6,443 nt of DNA from Christiangramia sp. (lineage in GTDB: Bacteria; Bacteroidota; Bacteroidia; Flavobacteriales; Flavobacteriaceae), in NCBI GenBank assembly GCA_024635735.1, contig JAGXII010000075.1:1-6443 (forward strand), read 5' to 3'. The notes beneath the pieces were generated by a model that saw nothing but the letters and a program-made list of their open reading frames with translations, was not told the DNA's origin and ran no database searches. This document shows positions 1-6,443 of the stretch, in pieces. A program made the translations under genes and the position numbers. Every line of letters begins with the position of its first letter. Positions within the stretch are counted from its first letter, which is position 1.

Positions 1-976
1 ATTTAGGTTCTACCTCCGGCCAGCCGTTTTCCCACTTAATCACTTTAATCCCTAATTTTGGCGCTCCGTTATCATGAGCATCATAGGCATGGTAAAACAT
101 CAAATCCTTTCCATTAAAATTATAGACACTATTATGGCCCCTACCATACCAGTCTTTATTTCCTTCAAGAATTAAGGTACCTCCACCTTCATTCAACGGA
201 GTACCTTCTTTATCTACATATGGTCCCGTGACATTTTTTGACCTTCCTACCACAACCTTATAGGTACTGTTCTCTCCTCTACAACAGAGATCCCAGGAAA
301 GGAAAAGGTAGTACCAGTCTCCTTTTTTATAAATAAATGGTGCTTCAAGTGCGGCATCTCCAGGACCTGCATCAGGAATATTAAAGCTCCTTTCGCGACG
401 TGCTATGCTATGCCATTCCTGAGGTTGTGCGATCTCCAAAAGATTATCATTTAATTTAACAAGTTTTAATCCGTTCCAGAAGGAGCCGAATGACAGCCAG
501 GGAGTACCTTCTTCATCAATAATCAAATTAGGGTCGATGGCATTCCACATGTCCCGATTAGGAATAGATTGAATCACAATGCCATGATCTACCCAGTTGT
601 AGTTTTCATCCTTAGGATCAAGCGTGGTATTGGTAGCTATACCTATGGCAGAGGTATTCTTTGCAAAAGCCGAAACCGAATAATAGAGATAGTATTTTTC
701 ATTATGGAATGAAATATCCGGAGCCCATATATGATTTTCGAAATCGGGAACCACTGCATCTGTCCATTGTGGTTTTTCTGGAAATACAGGTGGTTCTTTT
801 TCCCAGTTTTTAAGGTCTTTTGAACTATAAATTCCAATTCCCCATCCCGTATTATAAAGATAATAGGTATCGTTCTGCTTAATAACCACAGGATCATGCA
901 CACGAATGTCCTGGGCTAAGGAATTCTGAGAAATTCCAACAAAAAACATCAGGACGATATATTTTAAATTTTTCAT
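1..976 (-). CDS. GH43 arabinan endo/exo-1,5-alpha-L-arabinanase, secreted (3' end outside window)
   Basis: The frame opens at ATG 976 and runs with no stop for 325 codons to the left edge, so the C-terminus is missing. It is probably nearly complete, because single-domain relatives are about this long and the visible end (KWENGWPEVEP, from K314) is the usual last strand. Residues 1-21 form a type I signal peptide (cut after SLA21), and there is no lipobox, so a periplasmic or secreted enzyme is expected. The five-bladed GH43 propeller follows. Visible landmarks are catalytic base D28 in VHDP, WAPD at 84-87, pKa-modulating D148 in AIDPN, catalytic acid E211 in LEAP, the paired cysteines C231-C232 in WDLCCRG, and metal-site H281 in GRGHNSV. 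SAIGIAT, GSFWNG and the LCCRG segment are typical of the single-domain arabinanase branch (subfamily 5 type), which holds both endo- and exo-acting enzymes. It follows the preceding gene by 6 nt. Family is certain, mode of attack is not. Confidence 0.9.
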   Translation of the reverse strand, partial: MKNLKYIVLMFFVGISQNSLAQDIRVHDPVVIKQNDTYYLYNTGWGIGIYSSKDLKNWEKEPPVFPEKPQWTDAVVPDFENHIWAPDISFHNEKYYLYYSVSAFAKNTSAIGIATNTTLDPKDENYNWVDHGIVIQSIPNRDMWNAIDPNLIIDEEGTPWLSFGSFWNGLKLVKLNDNLLEIAQPQEWHSIARRERSFNIPDAGPGDAALEAPFIYKKGDWYYLFLSWDLCCRGENSTYKVVVGRSKNVTGPYVDKEGTPLNEGGGTLILEGNKDWYGRGHNSVYNFNGKDLMFYHAYDAHDNGAPKLGIKVIKWENGWPEVEPK

Positions 977-982
977 CTTATA

Positions 983-1930
983 TTAATTTTTTAGTACTTC
1001 AGAAGTCATTATGACTTTTTTCAATGTACCGTCTTCATTATAGTACAGCCGGTCTATACATACTGAACGTCGAAAACTCCCTCCGTTAGGCTGAATACCA
1101 CCGTTATGATAAATGAAATACGATTTAGCTTTGAAATTGATGATCGCCTGATGATTGGTATTGCTGTTCCCGGCAATCTCATTTAAAATACCTTTATATT
1201 CCCATGGTCCTTCGATAGATTTACTCATGGCATATGCAGTTCTTTCAGGAAAACCGTAGGCATAACTCAAATAATACCAGTCCCCATTTTTATGGATCCA
1301 GGGTGCTTCGGTAAAACCGGGAAGTTCTACCGAGTGGATAGGCCCGTCTAACTCAATCATATTTTCTTTTAGCTTTGCCCAGTAACACACAGTATTTCCC
1401 CAGTAAAGATAGGCCTGACCATTATCTTCAATATAAACTGTTGGATCAATATCATCCCATGAAATATCTGTTTTGGTGGTCATATCATTGGTAATAAGAG
1501 CTGAGCCTCTCGCATCTTTAAAAGGTCCCAGAGGGTTATCTGCAACAGCAACTCCAATCGCTTTTCCCGGAGTGTTTTTGTGCTCTACACTTACATACCA
1601 GTAAAATTTCCCATCTCTTTCAATGACCTGAGCGGCCCAGGCATCTGCTTTAGCCCAGCTAAAGTCTGATACCTTTAAAGGGACCGGGTGTTCTTTCCAG
1701 TTTTTCATATCGGCAGATGAATAAACCAGCCAGTCATTCATCTTATAAAAATGGAAATCATCAGAAGCTTCATCGTGACCGGTATAGAGATAAACTGAAT
1801 CATTATAAACAAGCGCAGCCGGATCTGCAGTGAATTGATCTTTGATCACGGGATTAAAAAATTCCCTGGTTTGAGACCGAAGCATTCCTGTATTGGTTAT
1901 AAAAAAAAGGAAGAGGAAGATCTTTTTCAT
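983..1930 (-). CDS. GH43 exo-glycosidase, probable alpha-L-arabinofuranosidase or beta-xylosidase, secreted
   Basis: This complete 315-residue protein is a single GH43 domain. An N-terminal signal peptide (MKKIFLFLFF start, likely cut near S19/Q20) sends it to the periplasm. The catalytic triad is visible: base D36 in TADPAA, pKa modulator D162 in DIDPT, and acid E208 in FTEAP. H260 in TNHQA sits where GH43 enzymes carry their buried metal-site histidine. The segments DAWAAQVIERDGKFYWYV (97-113), YLYWGN (174-179) and GGSFRRSVCIDRLYY (283-297) place it in the branch of GH43 holding arabinofuranosidases, arabinoxylan arabinofuranohydrolases and xylosidases, away from the two arabinanases nearby. 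Many relatives carry an extra CBM6 module; this one does not. The arabinan context favours removal of alpha-L-arabinofuranosyl side chains or ends, but xylosidase activity is possible. The start codon follows the stop of the upstream gene by a single base. Confidence 0.85.
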   Translation of the reverse strand: MKKIFLFLFFITNTGMLRSQTREFFNPVIKDQFTADPAALVYNDSVYLYTGHDEASDDFHFYKMNDWLVYSSADMKNWKEHPVPLKVSDFSWAKADAWAAQVIERDGKFYWYVSVEHKNTPGKAIGVAVADNPLGPFKDARGSALITNDMTTKTDISWDDIDPTVYIEDNGQAYLYWGNTVCYWAKLKENMIELDGPIHSVELPGFTEAPWIHKNGDWYYLSYAYGFPERTAYAMSKSIEGPWEYKGILNEIAGNSNTNHQAIINFKAKSYFIYHNGGIQPNGGSFRRSVCIDRLYYNEDGTLKKVIMTSEVLKN

Positions 1931-1934
1931 ATTA
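1928..1934 (-). other. TAA-T-ATG stop/start junction between the GH127/146 and GH43 genes
   Basis: On the minus strand the stop TAA (1934-1932) is separated from the next ATG (1930-1928) by one T. With no purine-rich ribosome binding site in the A/T-rich bases before it, this arrangement suggests that translation of the downstream GH43 enzyme is coupled to termination on the GH127/146 gene. Coupling is inferred from spacing only. Confidence 0.6.
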
Positions 1935-4313
1935 TTTTATTTTCATTAATCTAATACCATATATACCAGCTGTTCTGGAACTTTCCATCGCTTCAAAACG
2001 AATCGTCAAATTCTTCTTCTTTGTTTCCCTTAATTTCTTCGGAAGGATATAGTCCTTTGTATAGAAAGTATTATCCTTACTTCCGTCCATGTCCTCTTCA
2101 GCTAACAGAACATCATTAATAAATATTTTAAAATTTCGATTGCTATCCATTCCAAAATAAGTTACCTGTACTTTGCCAGCGGTATTGTTTTCATCTTGTA
2201 ACTCATAACTAAACCATCCCGAAGCATCTCTCCAGTGCCTATCTTGATTCACTCCAATATTTGAACCTTCACTTTTAATGAAATGATCAGACTCCGGTTG
2301 TTGTTCCCCTGGTGCTACCATATCAACAGTAAGTGCATCCAGCTTTCTTTCTTCCAACTCCACTTCTTTCCTCTTTTTCTCAATTTCAGCAAGACTTTCT
2401 GGAGTTTCAACAGGTAAGTAGATTACATATCTTGAATCGTGTATTTTATAAAACGGGATGAATTCAAGATCCTTAAATTTCGAAGGATATAGCATTTCTG
2501 AAGCTGAAAACTGAAGTTTAGAATTGCCATCCTGTTTAACAAGTCGTGAAATACTGTCTGGGGTTTTGGTCAAAAAGACAGGAGTCTCAGACAATGGGAT
2601 TTTCTTTCCTTCAGGAATATGGCCACCTCTACTGCTATCAGCATATATACCTTTCATATCTTCCTCCCCGGTTTTAGCACCAAGAACAACAGGCCCATAT
2701 AATAAGGCTCTAAAATTTGATCCGTCAGGAAGTGATTCTGAAGAAATATGCATCGGTAATTTTATTTCAACCTTATCACCATCTTTCCAAAGACGTTTAA
2801 CAGATACATAAGAGCCTGCTTCATTTTGAATATCTAAGGGATTACCATTCACCAAAACTTTAAACTCTCCTTTATTAACCCAGGAAGGATATCTCAGCAT
2901 CAAATTGAATTCCTGCGGTTGCTCGGTTTCCATTACAAGTGAAGTAGATTGCGCTTCTGGAAATCGAGTTTGCTGAGTTAAGATTAATTTCTTTTCCTCC
3001 CATTTTAGCTTAGAAGGAATAAATAGGTTTACATACAAATCATTATCGGTATGAACATAGATGAACTCATTATATTTTCCATGATTTTCCAGCCCCGAAC
3101 CAACACAACACCAAAAACTCGTTTCCGGTTTTGAATAGACCCTGTAATGTTCGGGTCGCATGGGCGTGAAATATACAAAGCCACCTGTATCAGGTTGCTG
3201 GGAAGACAAAATATGGTTATATAGGGCTCTTTCATAATAAGCCGAATATTTTTCATTGGGATTAGCCTGAAATAACTTTTTGGTTAATTTCAGCATATTA
3301 TAGGTATTGCAGGTTTCGGGACCCTGAATGCTGTTGATCATGGAAGAAAAGTCATCTGCCGGATTAAAATGCTCTCTAACACTGTTACCTCCTATAGCCA
3401 CGGTACGTTCGTTCACCACATTGTTCCAGAAATAATTTGCAGCCTTGTGGTAGGCTTTATTTCCGTCTATTTCAGAAATTGTCTCAAAACCAATAACTTT
3501 TGGAATTTGCGTATTTGCGTGTAGTCCATTGAGCATATCCTGTTCTCTCTCCAGAGGATTCAACAGTTTTTTCTGCGAAAACCTATAAGCTAAGTCGAGG
3601 TATTTCTTATCTCCGGTAATGCGCGCAACATTGGCGAATACTTCATTTAATCCGCCGTGTTCCGAAACCAGTAATTCCTGGATCTGTTCGTTAGACAGCT
3701 CAGATGTTTCATCGATCATCCAGTCTGTAAAATCGATGAGCATATTTTTAGCTACTTCTAATCCTGCAATTTGATAAGCATCCCTTAATCCTGCGTAGGT
3801 CTTATGAATATTATATAATGGTACCCATCGATCATTAAGGCTAAAACTACCGGAATTTATTTTTCCTTCTGAAATCTCTTTCCATAATTCCTTACTGCCC
3901 GGCACTCCTCCTATATAACCATTCCCATTTGCTTCCTGGACTCTCTTTAACTCACTCAACATATATTTTAACCGGGTAAGGGCTTCTTTATCTCCAGTAG
4001 AGGCATACATTTGGGCTAAAGCTGTTAGATAATGACCTGCAATATGCCCGTTGAGCCCGGTATTTTCCCAGTTCGAATAATTTTTTTCTTTAGGTTCCAG
4101 GCCAGCTTCCATTAAGAATGGTGCCAATAAACGATCGGGATCCAACTTCATCATATAATGAAGATCGGTGACCATGGCTTCGCGAAACGGACTCTCCTTT
4201 AACTGGACATCATTCAGGTCAAATAGTTTTATTTTTTCATTTTGAGCAACGACAAAATTAAAACTCAAAAGGGCTATTATAAATATACCGTATTCTGAAA
4301 ACCGTATTCTCAT
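1932..4313 (-). CDS. GH127/GH146-type beta-L-arabinofuranosidase, zinc-dependent, secreted
   Basis: A complete 793-residue protein of the former DUF1680 family, which releases L-arabinose from beta-L-arabinofuranosides. The signal peptide covers residues 1-23 (FNFVVA, then Q24). An (alpha/alpha)6 barrel occupies about 30-420: LDPDRLLAPF (57-66), NWENTGLNGHIAGHYL (81-96) and WVPLYNIHK (163-171) are family hallmarks. The unusual active site is intact: E333 and C335 in GPETCNTYN and C402-C403 in SFWCCVGSG form the Cys3-Glu zinc site. By comparison with Bifidobacterium HypBA1, C402 is the nucleophile and E314 (REH) the acid/base. Beta-sandwich domains follow (about 420-635), then a charged helical connector (637-660), the conserved TVDMVAPGEQQPESDH (662-677), and a C-terminal CBM-like sandwich ending at residue 793. 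Length and the LLAPFL..AGL start fit GH146 better than bifidobacterial GH127; this assignment is from motif memory. The gene starts 12 nt after the upstream stop. Confidence 0.92.
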   Translation of the reverse strand: MRIRFSEYGIFIIALLSFNFVVAQNEKIKLFDLNDVQLKESPFREAMVTDLHYMMKLDPDRLLAPFLMEAGLEPKEKNYSNWENTGLNGHIAGHYLTALAQMYASTGDKEALTRLKYMLSELKRVQEANGNGYIGGVPGSKELWKEISEGKINSGSFSLNDRWVPLYNIHKTYAGLRDAYQIAGLEVAKNMLIDFTDWMIDETSELSNEQIQELLVSEHGGLNEVFANVARITGDKKYLDLAYRFSQKKLLNPLEREQDMLNGLHANTQIPKVIGFETISEIDGNKAYHKAANYFWNNVVNERTVAIGGNSVREHFNPADDFSSMINSIQGPETCNTYNMLKLTKKLFQANPNEKYSAYYERALYNHILSSQQPDTGGFVYFTPMRPEHYRVYSKPETSFWCCVGSGLENHGKYNEFIYVHTDNDLYVNLFIPSKLKWEEKKLILTQQTRFPEAQSTSLVMETEQPQEFNLMLRYPSWVNKGEFKVLVNGNPLDIQNEAGSYVSVKRLWKDGDKVEIKLPMHISSESLPDGSNFRALLYGPVVLGAKTGEEDMKGIYADSSRGGHIPEGKKIPLSETPVFLTKTPDSISRLVKQDGNSKLQFSASEMLYPSKFKDLEFIPFYKIHDSRYVIYLPVETPESLAEIEKKRKEVELEERKLDALTVDMVAPGEQQPESDHFIKSEGSNIGVNQDRHWRDASGWFSYELQDENNTAGKVQVTYFGMDSNRNFKIFINDVLLAEEDMDGSKDNTFYTKDYILPKKLRETKKKNLTIRFEAMESSRTAGIYGIRLMKIK

Positions 4314-4325
4314 GCTTATTCAGAA

Positions 4326-5846
4326 TTAATTATTACTAATTTTTTTACCCCAAATAGCCGTGCCGTCATTATTCAAACCGGTTAATAAAATGGTTGAATC
4401 AATATTATTCTCCCAATCTCTTCCCTGTTCTACATATAATTTATCTTGAAACCCGTTACCCCAATTTAATGTTAACCAGGGAGCATTATAATTCCAGGAA
4501 TTATTATCATCTCCATTAATAGAACCATCTTCATTAAGTGCAAGATTAATTGAAGTTTGAAAATCAGGTGAATTTTGTTCCTCGGCATATCCAGGAACTA
4601 CTGTATATCCCAGAATGATCTGTTCATAATTTCCAACCAGATCGTTTTCTGAAATTGAAGCCTGTTCTACATCAGCATACCTTTCAGGAGAAACTACAGG
4701 CCATCCATCTTCTGTCCAGTGCATTTTACGTACATGCATTACCATAAAAAACTTATTCTCCCCTGGTCTGCCCTGATGAGCAATATAATATTGCCCGCTT
4801 CCGTCAGAAAAAACGGTGGGATGTGAAACCCCCTGCCATCCTGAATGTCCATCAAACTTATACGGAGCCAGGATCATTGGCACATTATCGGTTTCATTAT
4901 TCAGATTTTCACCATTGAAATCAACAAAAGGTCCATTCGGCGATTCACTTCTACCTACTCGTACATTATATTTTGTTTCCAGCCAGTCATAAGCAATGAA
5001 CATATAATATTTACCTTCTGCCTCATTGTAAATCACTTCCGGCCCTTCAATATTTCCATTTATCTTATTACCTGTAAATCCCCGTTGGGCCACACGAACT
5101 CCCTTATCCCCAGGATTTGCAGCTAGACCTGTAGCAGGATTCAGTTTCAAAGCATAAATACCATCCCAGGCTGAACCATAATAAAACCAGTGCTCTCCTG
5201 AAGGGGTAATTACCACTGTAGGATCTATCGCATTGGTTTGCCTTGTATTATCGGCCTGCGAAGTAACCACGATGTCTTTTTCGGTCCATGGACCAGCCGG
5301 AGAACTTGAAGTTGCCATACCAATTACACTAAGTCTGGGAGTAGGACTGCTTAACGAATAGTACAACCTATATTCATTTCCGACTTTTATTGCTTCCGGA
5401 GCCCAGAGTGATTGAAAAGGTTCTCCTCCTTTTGATTTTATAAACAGGCTGCCTTTCATTGGTAACCCGTCGAAAACCCAACCTACAAATATCCATTTTA
5501 TGAGATTGATAGATTTTCTTATCTGGATCCCAGGTCTTATTTCAGAGCCAAAGGAAACATCTGTACTGTAACTGTAATAGGTGTCTCCTGATTTGATGAT
5601 CGAAGGATCATGAGTATTGTATAAGCCCCAGTTATAAACATTATCAGCACCTGCAACATCGTAATAGGTATCAGTAATTGCAGAAAAATTGATGGAAGTA
5701 TTGGGAGTTTCCTCCTCTTCACCTCCCTGTTCCTCTTTCGAAACCGGATCCGGACCTTCTGAGGGATCATCTTTACTACAAGAACTTGCCGTGAAGATAA
5801 TTACCGAAAACAACCCTATCAATATTAATCTGCTCATCCGGATCAT
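4326..5846 (-). CDS. Surface lipoprotein endo-1,5-alpha-L-arabinanase, GH43 (subfamily 4 type) with C-terminal accessory domain
   Basis: A complete 506-residue enzyme expected to cut the alpha-1,5-linked arabinan backbone internally. Residues 1-22 are a lipoprotein signal peptide with C23 as the lipidated cysteine. C23 is followed by SKDD and an acidic Gly/Glu/Pro linker (about 28-50), which argues for display on the outer face of the outer membrane. The GH43 propeller spans about 55-390: base D80 in NTHDPS, LWAPEAI (147-153), pKa modulator D208 in AIDPT, catalytic acid E267 in NIEGPE, and metal-site H342 in VSHPTV. RKMHWTEDGWPVVSPERYA (373-391) closes the propeller, and residues about 395-506 (DLVGNYE onward, ending WGKKISNN) form the small beta-domain (GH43_C type) found in two-domain arabinanases such as Bacillus AbnB and Bacteroides BT0360/BT0367. 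ATG 5846 is used as start; M4 (ATG 5837) is a possible alternative giving the same mature protein. It starts 9 nt after the GH51 gene. Confidence 0.92.
   Translation of the reverse strand: MIRMSRLILIGLFSVIIFTASSCSKDDPSEGPDPVSKEEQGGEEEETPNTSINFSAITDTYYDVAGADNVYNWGLYNTHDPSIIKSGDTYYSYSTDVSFGSEIRPGIQIRKSINLIKWIFVGWVFDGLPMKGSLFIKSKGGEPFQSLWAPEAIKVGNEYRLYYSLSSPTPRLSVIGMATSSSPAGPWTEKDIVVTSQADNTRQTNAIDPTVVITPSGEHWFYYGSAWDGIYALKLNPATGLAANPGDKGVRVAQRGFTGNKINGNIEGPEVIYNEAEGKYYMFIAYDWLETKYNVRVGRSESPNGPFVDFNGENLNNETDNVPMILAPYKFDGHSGWQGVSHPTVFSDGSGQYYIAHQGRPGENKFFMVMHVRKMHWTEDGWPVVSPERYADVEQASISENDLVGNYEQIILGYTVVPGYAEEQNSPDFQTSINLALNEDGSINGDDNNSWNYNAPWLTLNWGNGFQDKLYVEQGRDWENNIDSTILLTGLNNDGTAIWGKKISNN
5763..5789 (-). 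other. Lipobox and surface-export signal of the endo-arabinanase
   Basis: Codons 20-28 encode ASSCSKDDP. C23 (TGT at 5780-5778) is the predicted lipidated cysteine after a hydrophobic stretch (LILIGLFSVIIF). A Lys followed by two acidic residues just after the cysteine matches the Bacteroidota lipoprotein export signal known from Capnocytophaga and Bacteroides, which directs lipoproteins to the cell surface. The -3 residue is Ala instead of the usual Leu, which is tolerated in this phylum. The assignment is by motif only. Confidence 0.75.
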
Positions 5847-5855
5847 TTTTAAAAA

Positions 5856-6443
5856 TTAATTCTCTGAAAATACAATTACTGAAAAAGGAGGTAGTTCAAC
5901 CTCAAGTTTTCCTTTTTTCAATTTAAAGTCTTTAAACTCCTCAGGAAGAATATTTTTAGGATTGTCAAACGTGTTATGATCCTGAAGTTTTTTTGAAGTA
6001 AGAATTTCTGCAGTAAGATTATTTAAATCAAGTGCTGAAAGATCCAGTTCTATCTTATTCTTTTTAGAAGCGTCAATATTAACCAGTGATACATGAATTT
6101 TACCTTCTTTAGATCTTGAAGCCGAAACAGAGATCGCAGGTAGTTTTTCTCCCTCGAATTCATAATCTGCACCATTAAGTTCTATAGGTATAAGCTCGGC
6201 ATCCTGGTGAACTTTATACATTTTAAGTACGTAATAAGTTGGAGTTAGAATCATATTAGGGCCATCTGTAAGCGCTACGGCCTGTAGTACGTTAACCGTT
6301 TGTGCAAGATTTGCCATTTTCACACGATCACTGTGATTATTAAAAATATTAAGTGTTGCGCCTGCGATCATTGCATCACGCATAGTATTCTGCTGATATA
6401 GAAATCCCGGATTTGTACCCTCTTCCACGTCATACCAACCACC
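5856..6443 (-). CDS. GH51 alpha-L-arabinofuranosidase, C-terminal part (5' end outside window)
   Basis: The last 195 codons of a longer gene are visible; the frame is open to the right edge and ends at TAA 5858-5856. The visible start GGWYDVEEGTNPGF, then LYQQNTMRDAMIAG, LNIFNNHSDRVKMANLAQTVNVLQA (about 33-57 of the visible part), LTPTYYVLKMYKVHQDA and the terminal PPFSVIVFSEN are the signature of GH51, covering the end of the TIM barrel and the C-terminal beta-sandwich. The family removes terminal alpha-L-arabinofuranosyl groups from arabinan and arabino-oligosaccharides with retention. The two catalytic glutamates lie upstream and cannot be checked, and neither can a signal peptide, so its compartment is unknown. 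An in-frame GTG at 6428 could be taken for a start, but homology continues unbroken upstream of it, so it is internal. It is the first visible gene of the run and is followed 9 nt later by the endo-arabinanase. Confidence 0.93.
   Translation of the reverse strand, partial: GGWYDVEEGTNPGFLYQQNTMRDAMIAGATLNIFNNHSDRVKMANLAQTVNVLQAVALTDGPNMILTPTYYVLKMYKVHQDAELIPIELNGADYEFEGEKLPAISVSASRSKEGKIHVSLVNIDASKKNKIELDLSALDLNNLTAEILTSKKLQDHNTFDNPKNILPEEFKDFKLKKGKLEVELPPFSVIVFSEN

Noticed and set aside
643..903. Minus-strand 86-residue open frame
   Set aside because: It is out of frame inside the GH43 gene starting at 976, whose own frame translates without a stop and carries all family motifs. The shadow has no recognisable domain.
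2309..2405. Charged coiled-coil-like stretch and GEQQPESDH motif in the GH127/146 protein as a possible novel insertion
   Set aside because: The helical connector followed by TVD-x-V-x-PGEQQPE-x-DH is, from memory, a regular feature of long Bacteroidota members of this family, so it is not unusual.
2524..2811. Plus-strand 95-residue open frame
   Set aside because: It lies antisense within the well-supported GH127/146 gene and has no family motif or visible start signal. AT-rich antisense frames of this length are expected by chance.
3029..3256. Minus-strand 75-residue open frame
   Set aside because: It overlaps the CC active-site region of the GH127/146 gene in another frame and has no coding features of its own.
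4845..5126. Plus-strand 93-residue open frame
   Set aside because: It is antisense to the endo-arabinanase propeller with no recognisable domain or context.
5537..5770. Minus-strand 77-residue open frame
   Set aside because: It is a frame-shifted shadow of the endo-arabinanase N-terminus. The basic composition comes from reading the Glu/Gly linker out of frame.
5847..5855. T/A-rich spacer between the GH51 and endo-arabinanase genes as a terminator or promoter
   Set aside because: It is only 9 nt long with no GC-rich stem, and the neighbouring bases are coding. Nothing supports a transcription signal here.
5856..6428. A free-standing 190-residue protein starting at GTG 6428
   Set aside because: GH51 homology (GGWYD) continues in frame upstream of the GTG to the window edge, so this is the tail of a longer gene, not a small separate one.

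Overview
This window lies inside a polysaccharide utilisation locus of a Bacteroidota bacterium, most likely a member of the Flavobacteriia. The pointers are moderately AT-rich DNA (about 40% G+C by eye), signal peptides ending in ...A/Q, start sites with no obvious Shine-Dalgarno sequence, and a lipoprotein whose cysteine is followed by SKDD, the Bacteroidota surface-export signature. Genus cannot be set from the sequence alone.

The whole window is coding and all five genes read on the minus strand, so transcription runs from high to low coordinates. In transcription order they are: (1) the C-terminal 195 residues of a GH51 alpha-L-arabinofuranosidase, cut by the right edge; (2) a 506-residue lipoprotein endo-1,5-alpha-L-arabinanase of the GH43 subfamily 4 type with its C-terminal accessory domain; (3) a 793-residue GH127/GH146-type beta-L-arabinofuranosidase with a Cys-Glu zinc site; (4) a 315-residue single-domain GH43 exo-enzyme (arabinofuranosidase or xylosidase type); (5) a second arabinanase-type GH43 enzyme, 325 residues visible, cut by the left edge just before its expected end. 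Gaps between genes are 9, 12, 1 and 6 nt. No promoter, terminator, RNA gene, repeat or mobile element is visible. The layout is that of the interior of one polycistronic operon.

Together the genes give a coherent route for L-arabinose polymers such as pectic arabinan and related arabinosylated plant glycans. The lipoprotein endo-enzyme would cut the backbone at the cell surface. The second arabinanase would trim imported oligosaccharides in the periplasm. GH51 and the small GH43 enzyme would remove alpha-L-arabinofuranosyl units (the latter possibly xylosyl), and the GH127/146 enzyme beta-L-arabinofuranosyl units. SusC/SusD transporters, a regulator and arabinose catabolism genes are expected outside the window. 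I saw no undescribed system; the points worth checking are substrate specificity, location and partial redundancy of the enzymes.
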